Source: Oscillospiraceae bacterium (lineage in GTDB: Bacteria > Bacillota > Clostridia > Oscillospirales > Oscillospiraceae). From it: a stretch of 8,242 bases of DNA. Below are positions 1-5,767 of this stretch, piece by piece. The notes under the pieces are model-generated. The model had not been told where the DNA came from, ran no database searches, and saw only the letters and a program-made list of their open reading frames with translations. Where the stretch lies: assembly GCA_016292445.1 (NCBI GenBank), contig JAEDIN010000054.1:1-8242 (forward strand), in the 5' to 3' direction. The position numbers and the translations under genes were made by a program. The number at the start of each line of letters is the position of its first letter. Positions within the stretch are counted from its first letter, which is position 1.

Positions 1-534
1 GGATTCTCCCGGGAAGCAGGACTTATCCGTCGTCTTGGGAAGGTAGAGCGCCATCGCGCCGAAAACAACAGTGAGCAGTATTGCGGCATGGGTGATAAAT
101 GTTCCGTAGCGGCCTATGGAACGGCGGCTGTAAACCGTGGCTTCACCAAAGCTGCTTTCCTTGCAGCCTGCAGATTTCAGGTGCTCGACGAGCTTCTCAA
201 CTCCCTCGGAATCAAGCAACACCGTATCAGGAGTATTTGATGCTGTCTGCGCAGCGGTCCTGTCGCCCCTGACAATGCTTTTTATACGGACTATCGAGCA
301 GAGCACAAGATTAAGGCACAGCAGGGCAAGAAGTGCAACAAAGTACCAGCTATTATAAATATCATCAAGACCGAGAAGCAGAATTGCTCCGTGGAAGCTG
401 CCGTAGCTCTGGGCATAATATGCCATATTCTGTCCCTGCTGAATTACCGTTCCGAGGGCAGAGCAGACAGCAATAAGGATAAGCAGAATTATGCCGAAGC
501 GCATTGAACGCAGGAAATTAAAAAACTTTTTCAT
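1..534 (-). CDS. resB: ResB/Ccs1-family cytochrome c biogenesis protein (partial, 3' end outside window)
   Basis: The first 178 codons are open, and the rest runs off the left edge. ResB/Ccs1 is the membrane partner of CcsA in system II cytochrome c maturation, where the pair moves heme across the membrane and attaches it to CXXCH/K motifs. Visible features are three hydrophobic segments at about residues 13-31, 63-84 and 145-164. The first ends in LGTVIQQ, matching the family's GTxIPQ-like signature; the second is WYFVALLALLCLNLVLC, typical of ResB TM2; and a His in THAAILL (residue 149) opens TM3. The start is ATG at 534, with GGGAG 5 bases upstream; the overlapping ATG at 538 hits a stop after six codons. 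The gene lies downstream of the nrfA-like gene on the same strand, separated by a terminator and a repeat element, which suggests it serves that cytochrome. A ccsA gene would be expected beyond the window but is not seen. Confidence 0.88.
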   Translation of the reverse strand, partial: MKKFFNFLRSMRFGIILLILIAVCSALGTVIQQGQNMAYYAQSYGSFHGAILLLGLDDIYNSWYFVALLALLCLNLVLCSIVRIKSIVRGDRTAAQTASNTPDTVLLDSEGVEKLVEHLKSAGCKESSFGEATVYSRRSIGRYGTFITHAAILLTVVFGAMALYLPKTTDKSCFPGES

Positions 535-549
535 ACATCTCCCGTTTAC

Positions 550-832
550 TTAAGCTGACGAGAGTCGAACACCTATCGGTTTTGACAGGCTGATTTTCGC
601 CCACGCTGCGTTAAAGCCCTTGACAATACAAACAAGTATTCTCTGCGGTCTTTGCCTTGCCTGAACAAAAATCATCTCTCCCAAAACTGCAAAGCACCTG
701 TCAGCAGTATTTTTCGAGGTATTTTCGGCTTTCTTTGGTGCAGGTGGGCTTACGCCCATCAAGACAAAAAAGGCGGAAATAGCCGAAAGGATGCGCTGAC
801 AGGCGATAGGCGTTCGGCTCTCGTCAGCTTAA
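550..832. repeat. Structured repeat / MITE-like element with 29-bp terminal inverted repeats
   Basis: The ends 550-578 and 804-832 are inverted copies over 29 bases with two mismatches, both beginning TTAAGCTGACGAGAG-like. The interior holds nested complementary segments: 697-705 with 795-803 (CCTGTCAGC/GCTGACAGG), 723-730 with 781-788 (TTTCGGCT/AGCCGAAA), 745-749 with 754-758, and 625-629 with 636-640. Read on the minus strand, the 745-758 hairpin is UGGGC-GUAA-GCCCA, with a GNRA tetraloop. This suggests that the minus-strand RNA folds into a branched structure. The terminal TTAA on both sides could be a target duplication or part of the repeat. A 70-codon minus-strand open frame spans 550-762 but ends inside the terminal repeat and is probably not a gene. 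The element sits between the nrfA-like gene and resB. I believe similar elements occur in gut Ruminococcaceae, but this is from memory and was not checked. Confidence 0.75.
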
Positions 833-865
833 AACAAATGCCGCCTTTGTAAGACGGCATTTGTT
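833..865 (-). terminator. Rho-independent terminator after the nrfA-like gene
   Basis: Perfect 11-bp stem AACAAATGCCG / CGGCATTTGTT with an 11-base loop. It starts 11 bases after the TGA of the nrfA-like gene and is followed on the minus strand by a short T run (TTTT within TTGTTTTAAGC). It abuts the end of the structured repeat exactly. It should end or reduce transcription into resB. Confidence 0.75.
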
Positions 866-876
866 GATTATTCATA

Positions 877-2436
877 TCATCCAAGCTTTGAAAGTGCTTT
901 GGTTGCCAGTGCTTCCGCCTTGTCGAGACACTGGTATGTCAGCGCAGAGTTGTGTGCACCCTCGCTGTTTTCAACGAACACAAAGTCCCAATAGAACTGG
1001 GCATCTCTTGCAAGGCTACGCACCTCGTCAAGCTGCGCATCGGTGTATTTTCCGCTATTAACAGCAGTCGCAAGCTTCTCTGTAAGGTCTACGAGAGTGT
1101 TGCCGACTTCATTTGTGCGCTTTTCAACATCGGCCTGAAGCTGTTTTACCTCAGAAACGAGGTCGGTGTGGCACTTTGAGCATTCGCTCTTTATGAGCGT
1201 TTCGTTATTCAGCGGGCTTGTGAGATAATGGCTCTTATATACAGTTCCGTTTTCGCTCGTTGCCTCGCCCATGTGACAGTCGGCGCAGGTATATTTGCTG
1301 CGGTGCTGGCTGCCAACGCTGAGGAAGGTTTCGAGCTCGGGGTGCTGAACCTTAATCTGCTTTACACCCGTGCGGGGATTGGTGTAATCGACATAACCGA
1401 TTTCGTTGAAGAACGCAAGAATGTCATCGGGGTTCATACTGTCGATATCACTGTGGGGCAGGGCTGTTGCCTTGCTGTCGGGGTCGAAGTAATACTCAAC
1501 ATGGCACTGACCGCAGGCAAGAGTTGCAGCATCAATGCTTTCAAAATCATCGCCCACACCGTCAATAAGATAGCTGTGAGTTACAGTGATTGTACCGGGT
1601 TTGTTTGCATGGCAGTTATAGCAGCTTATAGGCTCGTTGACATCTCTCATGACATCCTCAAAGGCGCGGGAATATACACTGTCACCCAGTTCGTTTACCA
1701 TGGCGGTAAAGTTTGCGGTCTTGCAGGTGAAGCAGTTTGCCATTGCGTGAGGACGACCGGTTTCGGTGAGATCCTTGACATCGTAGAAATGGCCTCGTGC
1801 ACTGCTATAGAACTTTGAGAAACCGAAGTCTTCGTAAAGAATCTTGAGCATGGGGTAATCTGTAAGGTAGTCGGTTACTTCGCTGTTTTCGCTGTTGCGC
1901 ATGTAGCTGGCGTAAATATCAGGGTATTGCTCTGCCCAGTCGGAAGCAGTCATCAATGTGACATGGGTACCGGTTTCAACCTTTTGCGCAACAGTGCTCA
2001 CGGCAACTTTGACGCCGCCGAACTTATACGGATCAAGTCCACCGCCTTCAAGAGCGTTGCTTACCGCCTCTTTAATGGCCTCGGAAGAAATCGTTGCACC
2101 TGCCATCGCATCTACAGCAATGCTCTGCTCCTCGTAAATTCTCCGGGGAACAATGTCCATTGCCGGTGTGCCGATGCCGTCAGTTTCGCTGTTCTTGAGA
2201 ACCTGAACCTGATAGATCGTATCCTCGGATGCGATTACTTTGACCTTGATCGTGCCGTTGCGGCCCTCTGCATATCCGACGAGGGATTGTGCGTCGGCGG
2301 GGATTTCGGAATTGGAAACGCCTGCGCGTGTGCCCATTCCTCCAAAGATGCAGGATAAAACCAGTATCAGGACAAGAACAATGCCACTGCCTGCACCGAT
2401 TATATCATTGAGGCTTATTTTCTTTTTCGTCTCCAT
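877..2436 (-). CDS. nrfA: FMN-binding domain fused to NrfA-type pentaheme nitrite reductase (ammonia-forming)
   Basis: The 519-residue protein is exported and membrane-anchored, and is predicted to reduce nitrite to ammonium with six electrons. A basic N-terminus and hydrophobic segment (about 12-34) form an anchor; LVLSC at 25-29 makes a lipoprotein alternative possible. Residues about 52-132 are an FMN_bind domain (TDGIGTPAMDIVPRRI, then DAMAGATISS at 109-118). The NrfA part starts near 155. It has the catalytic heme site CFTCK (235-239, Lys ligand), then CYNCH (272-276), CGQCHVEYYF (308-317), CADCH (384-388) and CSKCH (419-423). Active-site candidates are Arg214 (ARGH), Tyr315 and His365 (QHPE). 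Glu314, Tyr315, Lys362 and Gln364 match the calcium site of known NrfA proteins. The ATG has AGGTG 4 bases upstream. No nrfH lies in the 437 bases before it. Its promoter overlaps a Rex-like site. The nitrite reductase call is strong; electron delivery through FMN is inference. Confidence 0.93.
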   Translation of the reverse strand: METKKKISLNDIIGAGSGIVLVLILVLSCIFGGMGTRAGVSNSEIPADAQSLVGYAEGRNGTIKVKVIASEDTIYQVQVLKNSETDGIGTPAMDIVPRRIYEEQSIAVDAMAGATISSEAIKEAVSNALEGGGLDPYKFGGVKVAVSTVAQKVETGTHVTLMTASDWAEQYPDIYASYMRNSENSEVTDYLTDYPMLKILYEDFGFSKFYSSARGHFYDVKDLTETGRPHAMANCFTCKTANFTAMVNELGDSVYSRAFEDVMRDVNEPISCYNCHANKPGTITVTHSYLIDGVGDDFESIDAATLACGQCHVEYYFDPDSKATALPHSDIDSMNPDDILAFFNEIGYVDYTNPRTGVKQIKVQHPELETFLSVGSQHRSKYTCADCHMGEATSENGTVYKSHYLTSPLNNETLIKSECSKCHTDLVSEVKQLQADVEKRTNEVGNTLVDLTEKLATAVNSGKYTDAQLDEVRSLARDAQFYWDFVFVENSEGAHNSALTYQCLDKAEALATKALSKLG

Positions 2437-2682
2437 AAAACACCTGCTTTCAATTCTTGTTCCACGCTATTGATAAAGGGAATAATCCGCGTTCATCTCA
2501 TGATTGTAATTATAAATAGCCTTAAAACGCGTTGTTATAACAACAAAATCCGCAAGCTGCCGGCGAACAAACGGAACATCAAAGCCTTATCCGCCGTTGA
2601 GCTGCGACTGCGCAGACAGATCAGCTATCGGCTTGTCACGCAGACCTCTCTGCCGCACAGTGTAATTAATTATATAATATTG
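2437..2682 (-). other. Long 5' leader of the nrfA-like gene
   Basis: If transcription starts just downstream of the -10 box at 2689-2694, the leader is about 245 bases. No credible gene is seen on either strand; a 71-codon plus-strand open frame here has no recognisable protein features. The leader contains one perfect 14-base palindrome (2531-2544), and the ribosome binding site AGGTG lies at 2441-2445. No riboswitch class is recognised. Confidence 0.5.
2531..2544. promoter_or_regulatory. Perfect palindrome GTTGTTATAACAAC (possible operator)
   Basis: A 14-base perfect palindrome lies about 95 bases upstream of the nrfA-like start codon and inside its predicted leader. It resembles many dimeric-regulator sites, but no regulator can be named. 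As RNA it could form only a very short hairpin. Confidence 0.35.
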
Positions 2683-2706
2683 TGATTAATTATACAATAC
2701 TGTGAG
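2661..2706. repeat. 20-bp tandem direct repeat in the nrfA promoter
   Basis: TGTAATTAATTATATAATAT (2661-2680) is followed directly by TGTGATTAATTATACAATAC (2681-2700), with three mismatches, and then by a third partial unit TGTGAG (2701-2706). The 20-bp period is about two helical turns, so bound proteins would sit on the same DNA face. Confidence 0.7.
2680..2697. promoter_or_regulatory. Rex-like operator overlapping the nrfA -10 box
   Basis: TTGTGATTAATTATACAA matches the Gram-positive Rex pattern TTGTGAANNNNTTCACAA at 11 of 14 defined positions. The symmetric arms extend to TATTGT...ACAATA (2678-2699). It covers the minus-strand TATAAT at 2689-2694, the usual place for a repressor. Rex senses the NADH/NAD+ ratio and often controls anaerobic respiration genes. 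A CRP/FNR-type regulator cannot be excluded. Confidence 0.45.
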
Positions 2707-2717
2707 TTTAAAGTCAA
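2689..2717 (-). promoter_or_regulatory. Sigma-A-type promoter for the nrfA-like gene
   Basis: On the minus strand, TTGACT (2717-2712) and a perfect TATAAT (2694-2689) are separated by exactly 17 bases. The predicted start of transcription is near 2682, leaving a leader of about 245 bases. Confidence 0.8.
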
Positions 2718-2746
2718 CAAACACTTGATTTCCCGAAAATTCGCAG

Positions 2747-2778
2747 TGTAGGTGTCACACATCATTGCAACACCTACA
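2747..2778. promoter_or_regulatory. Inverted repeat TGTAGGTGT-N14-ACACCTACA between divergent promoters
   Basis: Two perfect 9-base inverted arms (2747-2755 and 2770-2778) have starts 23 bp apart. They lie upstream of the -35 boxes of both the nrfA-like gene (2712-2717) and the CNNM operon (2809-2814). There is no T run, so an operator is more likely than a terminator. The regulator is unknown. Confidence 0.45.
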
Positions 2779-2808
2779 TCGCACAAGGGCGGTGCCGGTC
2801 TTATCATA

Positions 2809-2837
2809 TTGACGGACTTTAATCGCTATGATATACT
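2809..2837 (+). promoter_or_regulatory. Sigma-A-type promoter for the CNNM operon
   Basis: TTGACG (2809-2814) and TATACT (2832-2837) are separated by exactly 17 bases. The predicted transcription start is near 2844, giving a leader of about 30 bases before the ATG at 2874. Confidence 0.8.
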
Positions 2838-2873
2838 AATTCCAATTAACTATTGGGAGTGTGTTAGTCCGAA

Positions 2874-4145
2874 ATGGATGATGGCAGTCGATTGTCACTG
2901 ATAATCGTAATTCTTCTTTTGATGTGCGCCGCTTTTTTTGCGGTTGCGGAAACGGCGTTCGCCTCGGTGTCGCGGGTCAGGATAAAGGTCCGCGCCGAAA
3001 AGGGCGAGGCAAAGGCAATTCAGGCACTTGAGGTTCTTGATAACTTCGACCGTGCCATCAGCAGTATTCTGATTTGTACAAACATCGTGCATATTGCGGC
3101 GGCGAGCATCGTCACCGTCACCGTCACCCGTATCTGGGGATTCGGTGCGGTTACCCTGAGCACGATTATTATGACCATCGTGGTCTTCTTCGTGGGCGAA
3201 ATGCTCCCGAAGAGCATAGCTAAGAAATACAGCGAGCGACTGTCATTGGCAGTTGCCGGCTCGCTGTGCTTTTTTATGCGCATTTTGCGGCCGATATCGG
3301 CTCTTCTGTCGTCAATCGGCAACTTTGCGGCACGCTTCGTAAAGGCAGACCCCGAGATATCCGTCACCGAGGACGAGATCTATGATATCATCGAGGACAT
3401 GACCGAGGACGGCAGCCTGGGTGAGGAACGCGGCGAGCTCATTTCCTCCGCGCTTCAGTTCGGCGAAACAACGGTCGAGAGCATCCTTACCTCAAGGGTA
3501 GACCTTGCGGCGGTGGATGTTGAGGATTCCCCCGAGGAAATCCTCGCCTACATCCGCGAGCAGAAGCACAGCCGCCTGCCCGTTTACGAGGGAAGCATCG
3601 ACAATGTTATCGGCATTCTGTCTATCCGCAAGTACATAAAGGCGTATCTGCGCGAGGGCGAAAACATCAAGCTTCGCGAGCTGCTTGACGAGGCGTATTT
3701 CGTCCACCAAAGCACAAATATCGACGACCTGCTGCCCGTTATGAGCAAGAAACGGCTTAATATGGCGATAGTCACCGACAATTACGGCGGCACACTCGGC
3801 ATAGTCACCGTTGAGGATATCCTCGAGGAGCTTGTCGGCGAGATCTGGGACGAGGACGATGTGGTCGAGGAGCCCTTTGTTGCTCTCGACGACGGAAGCT
3901 GGGACTGTGATGCCGAGATGAATGTCAGCGATGTGTTCGAGCTTCTGGAGTTTGACGATCCCGAGGAAAACGACGAGTTCACAAACAAACTGCTGGGCGA
4001 GTGGGCATACGAGCAGTTTGCCGCCATTCCTACGGTGGGTGCAAGCTTTGACTATCACGGTGTTCGCGTGACCGTGTGCGAAATGCAGCACAACCGCATC
4101 CTGCGGCTGAATGTTCGCATGGTCGAGGGAGGTGCCGGGCAGTGA
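2874..4145 (+). CDS. CNNM/CorB-type transporter-like protein (DUF21-CBS-CorC), first copy
   Basis: A 423-residue member of the family related to CorB/CorC and animal CNNM, which exports Mg2+ or related divalent cations and is often mislabelled as hemolysin. The DUF21 membrane domain (about 1-158) holds FFAVAETAF (21-29), CTNIVHI (68-74) and GEMLPK (108-113). Two CBS repeats follow (about 203-258 and 270-325), with HSRLPVYEGSIDNVIG and YGGTLGIVTVEDILEELVGE. A CorC_HlyC domain closes the protein (about 335-417). The usual FFSxSE motif has Ala at both Ser positions and the usual GNNLVN is CTNIVH, so metal coordination may be altered. An in-frame TAG at 2865 fixes the start nearby, but GGGAG (2855-2859) is 14 bases from the ATG, unusually far; TTG at 2892 is a weaker alternative. 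The next gene overlaps by 4 bases. Confidence 0.9.
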   Translation: MDDGSRLSLIIVILLLMCAAFFAVAETAFASVSRVRIKVRAEKGEAKAIQALEVLDNFDRAISSILICTNIVHIAAASIVTVTVTRIWGFGAVTLSTIIMTIVVFFVGEMLPKSIAKKYSERLSLAVAGSLCFFMRILRPISALLSSIGNFAARFVKADPEISVTEDEIYDIIEDMTEDGSLGEERGELISSALQFGETTVESILTSRVDLAAVDVEDSPEEILAYIREQKHSRLPVYEGSIDNVIGILSIRKYIKAYLREGENIKLRELLDEAYFVHQSTNIDDLLPVMSKKRLNMAIVTDNYGGTLGIVTVEDILEELVGEIWDEDDVVEEPFVALDDGSWDCDAEMNVSDVFELLEFDDPEENDEFTNKLLGEWAYEQFAAIPTVGASFDYHGVRVTVCEMQHNRILRLNVRMVEGGAGQ

Positions 4146-5401
4146 TTTATCTTTGTTTGGCAGGACTTCTCCTGTGCGTTATCGGCTCGAACTACTTCTC
4201 CTCCTCCGAGATGGCGTATTCAAGCTGCAACCGTATGCGCCTTGAAAGCGCGAGAGACGGCGGCTCAAAAAAAGCGGCAATTGCCGTCAAGATAATCAAC
4301 CGCTTCGACGATACGCTTTCGGCAATTCTCATCGGCAACAACTTAGTCAACATCGCAGCCTCGTCAATAGGCTCGGTGCTGGTCATTTTGGTCGCCGGTG
4401 ACGACAGATATGCGTGGGTTTCCACCGTGGTCATCACGGTGCTGATCGTAATTTTCGGCGAGACGATGCCGAAGATAATCGCCAAGACCAGCGCAAACCG
4501 CATTGCGCTCAGCCACGCGAGGTTTATCCGCACGCTGACTATCGTACTCATGCCGCTTATCTGGGTCGTGGTGGGGCTTGTAAGGTTGCTCACCGCCGGC
4601 TTAAAGGGCGAGGAAACGAGCAGCGATGAGGATGCCGCGGCGATGGAGCTTTCGTCAATTATCGAGACTGCCGAGGACGAGGATGTTCTCGACGAGGATC
4701 GCTCCGAGCTTGTTCAGGCGGCGATAGAATTTTCCGATGTCATGGCGTACGAGGTCATGACCGCGCGCGTCGATGTTGTGGCTCTGGACATTGACGACGA
4801 TTGGAACGAGCAGCTTGCAACGATAGAGTCCGCGCCCTATTCACGCATACCCGTGTATGAGGACAGCATCGATAATGTCATCGGCGTACTGTATCTGAAT
4901 CATTTCCTCAAGGCACTCACCGACGAGAAAAACCCCGATATCCGCAGTATGCTCATGCCCCCGTGCTATGTGTACAAGACGATGAAAATGCCCGCTGTTT
5001 TAAGCGAGCTTCGCCGCGCAAAGCAGCACCTTGCCGTTGTCACCGATGAGTACGGCGGCACACTCGGAGTGCTGTCGATGGAGGATGTGCTTGAGCAGCT
5101 TGTCGGCGAGATATGGGATGATACCGACGAGGTCGAGGAGGAGATAGTCGAGCGGCCCGACGGTCAGTACGAGCTTGACGGAGACATGGTCATTTCCGAT
5201 TTCCTCGAGCTTGTCGGCATAAAGGAAAAGGACTTCGAAGCAGACAGCGAAACGGTCGGCGGCTGGACTATCGAGATGTTCGGCGCATTCCCCAAGGTGG
5301 GCGACAGCTTCCGCTATGAGGATATGTCCGTGACGGTGCTTGAAATGGACGGCCTGAGGGTCGAAAAGGTGCTTGTCAAAAAGCTTCCGTCGGAAGAATA
5401 A
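4142..5401 (+). CDS. CNNM/CorB-type transporter (DUF21-CBS-CorC), second copy
   Basis: A 419-residue paralogue of the preceding gene with the same domain order: DUF21 membrane domain (about 1-155), two CBS repeats (about 204-260 and 272-325) and CorC_HlyC (about 335-415). Its membrane motifs are closer to the family consensus: YFSSSEMA (18-25), GNNLVNIAASS (65-75) and GETMPK (106-111). The chosen start is GTG at 4142, which overlaps the TGA of the first gene (GTGA) and has GGGAGG about 9 bases upstream. An in-frame ATG at 4076 would add 22 residues read out of the upstream gene (rich in Arg, His and Cys), which is unlikely. The coupling and paralogy suggest the two products are made in balance and may pair as a heterodimer; that part is inference. 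The stop lies 14 bases before the IS remnant. Confidence 0.9.
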   Translation: MIYLCLAGLLLCVIGSNYFSSSEMAYSSCNRMRLESARDGGSKKAAIAVKIINRFDDTLSAILIGNNLVNIAASSIGSVLVILVAGDDRYAWVSTVVITVLIVIFGETMPKIIAKTSANRIALSHARFIRTLTIVLMPLIWVVVGLVRLLTAGLKGEETSSDEDAAAMELSSIIETAEDEDVLDEDRSELVQAAIEFSDVMAYEVMTARVDVVALDIDDDWNEQLATIESAPYSRIPVYEDSIDNVIGVLYLNHFLKALTDEKNPDIRSMLMPPCYVYKTMKMPAVLSELRRAKQHLAVVTDEYGGTLGVLSMEDVLEQLVGEIWDDTDEVEEEIVERPDGQYELDGDMVISDFLELVGIKEKDFEADSETVGGWTIEMFGAFPKVGDSFRYEDMSVTVLEMDGLRVEKVLVKKLPSEE

Positions 5402-5422
5402 TCATGAATAAAAAATGAGCTG

Positions 5423-5457
5423 CACCCCATTCGTTAGACAGTATAACGAATGGGGTG
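5423..5457. terminator. Strong hairpin at the IS left end, possible terminator of the CNNM operon
   Basis: Perfect 13-bp arms, CACCCCATTCGTT (5423-5435) and AACGAATGGGGTG (5445-5457), surround a 9-base loop. It begins 22 bases after the second CNNM stop. Only TTT follows on the plus strand; on the minus strand a longer T run follows after about 7 bases. In IS elements such hairpins block read-through into the transposase gene. Here it may double as a terminator. Confidence 0.5.
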
Positions 5458-5463
5458 TTTACT

Positions 5464-5705
5464 ATGCCAAAAGGAGTGCCAAACAAAAGGTATACGCCGG
5501 ACTTTAAGAAACTGGCTGTAGAGACAATGCAGAACAAGCCTTGGTTTTGGAGAACGAGCGACGCCGGCAGAAAAAGCCCAGGTGATCCAAAAACTGAGGC
5601 AGGAATATCCTCCGGCAATCTTGCCGGAGATCGCATAGCTGCCACGCGCAGCCTTCTGCTATCATTTAAAGAAGCTGAACCGTCCGGACAAATATGAAGC
5701 TGCAA
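5464..5705 (+). pseudogene. IS3-family transposase pseudogene (orfA start joined to orfB N-terminal part)
   Basis: From ATG 5464 the frame reads MPKGVPNKRYTPDFKKLAVE, the typical IS150-like OrfA helix-turn-helix start. After about 27 codons it jumps to QALVLENERR (about 5540), a coiled-coil/junction region, so roughly the C-terminal part of OrfA is deleted. A +1 shift near 5573 then gives QVIQKLRQEYPPAILPEIA (from 5579), a stop TAG at 5636, and LPRAAFCYHLKKLNRPDKY, the conserved start of OrfB. Nothing of the DDE integrase core follows. One deletion, one frameshift and one stop make it dead. Confidence 0.85.
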
Positions 5706-5726
5706 CCGCCGTATCAAGGCAAAGCT

Positions 5727-5767
5727 AAAGGGCTTGCCGCCTGCTCTTCGCAGACAGCAAGCCCTTT
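5727..5767. terminator. Inverted repeat AAAGGGCTTGC / GCAAGCCCTTT near the IS right end
   Basis: Perfect 11-bp arms (5727-5737 and 5757-5767) enclose an inner CTGC/GCAG hairpin (5741-5753). No clean T run follows directly on either strand: on the plus strand ATTTTTCC comes about 13 bases later. It may be a weak terminator for the IS, or for the convergent minus-strand SLH gene that ends at 5840. Confidence 0.35.

Noticed and set aside
617..645. Possible plus-strand promoter TTGACA ... TATTCT inside the repeat
   Set aside because: The spacing is only about 11 bases and no plus-strand gene follows.
550..762. 70-codon minus-strand open frame inside the structured repeat
   Set aside because: It ends inside the terminal inverted repeat and overlaps the proposed RNA stems. 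It has no visible ribosome binding site or protein domain and is best explained as an accidental frame in a repeated element.
1228..1818. 196-codon plus-strand open frame
   Set aside because: It is fully antisense to the heme-binding half of the nrfA-like gene, whose five heme motifs fix the true frame.
2437..2682. Riboswitch in the long nrfA leader
   Set aside because: No known riboswitch core or terminator-antiterminator pair could be recognised by eye.
2470..2685. 71-codon plus-strand open frame in the nrfA leader
   Set aside because: It has no domain or good ribosome binding site, and it runs against the predicted nrfA leader and through its -10 region.
2661..2706. CRISPR-like repeat pair
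   Set aside because: The units are adjacent with no spacers, are A/T-rich and lie inside a promoter; a regulator site is the better explanation.
4076..4141. N-terminal extension of the second CNNM gene from ATG 4076
   Set aside because: It would overlap the first gene by 70 bases and add an Arg/His/Cys-rich stretch before the first membrane helix. GTG 4142 has a good GGGAGG and a 4-base overlap.
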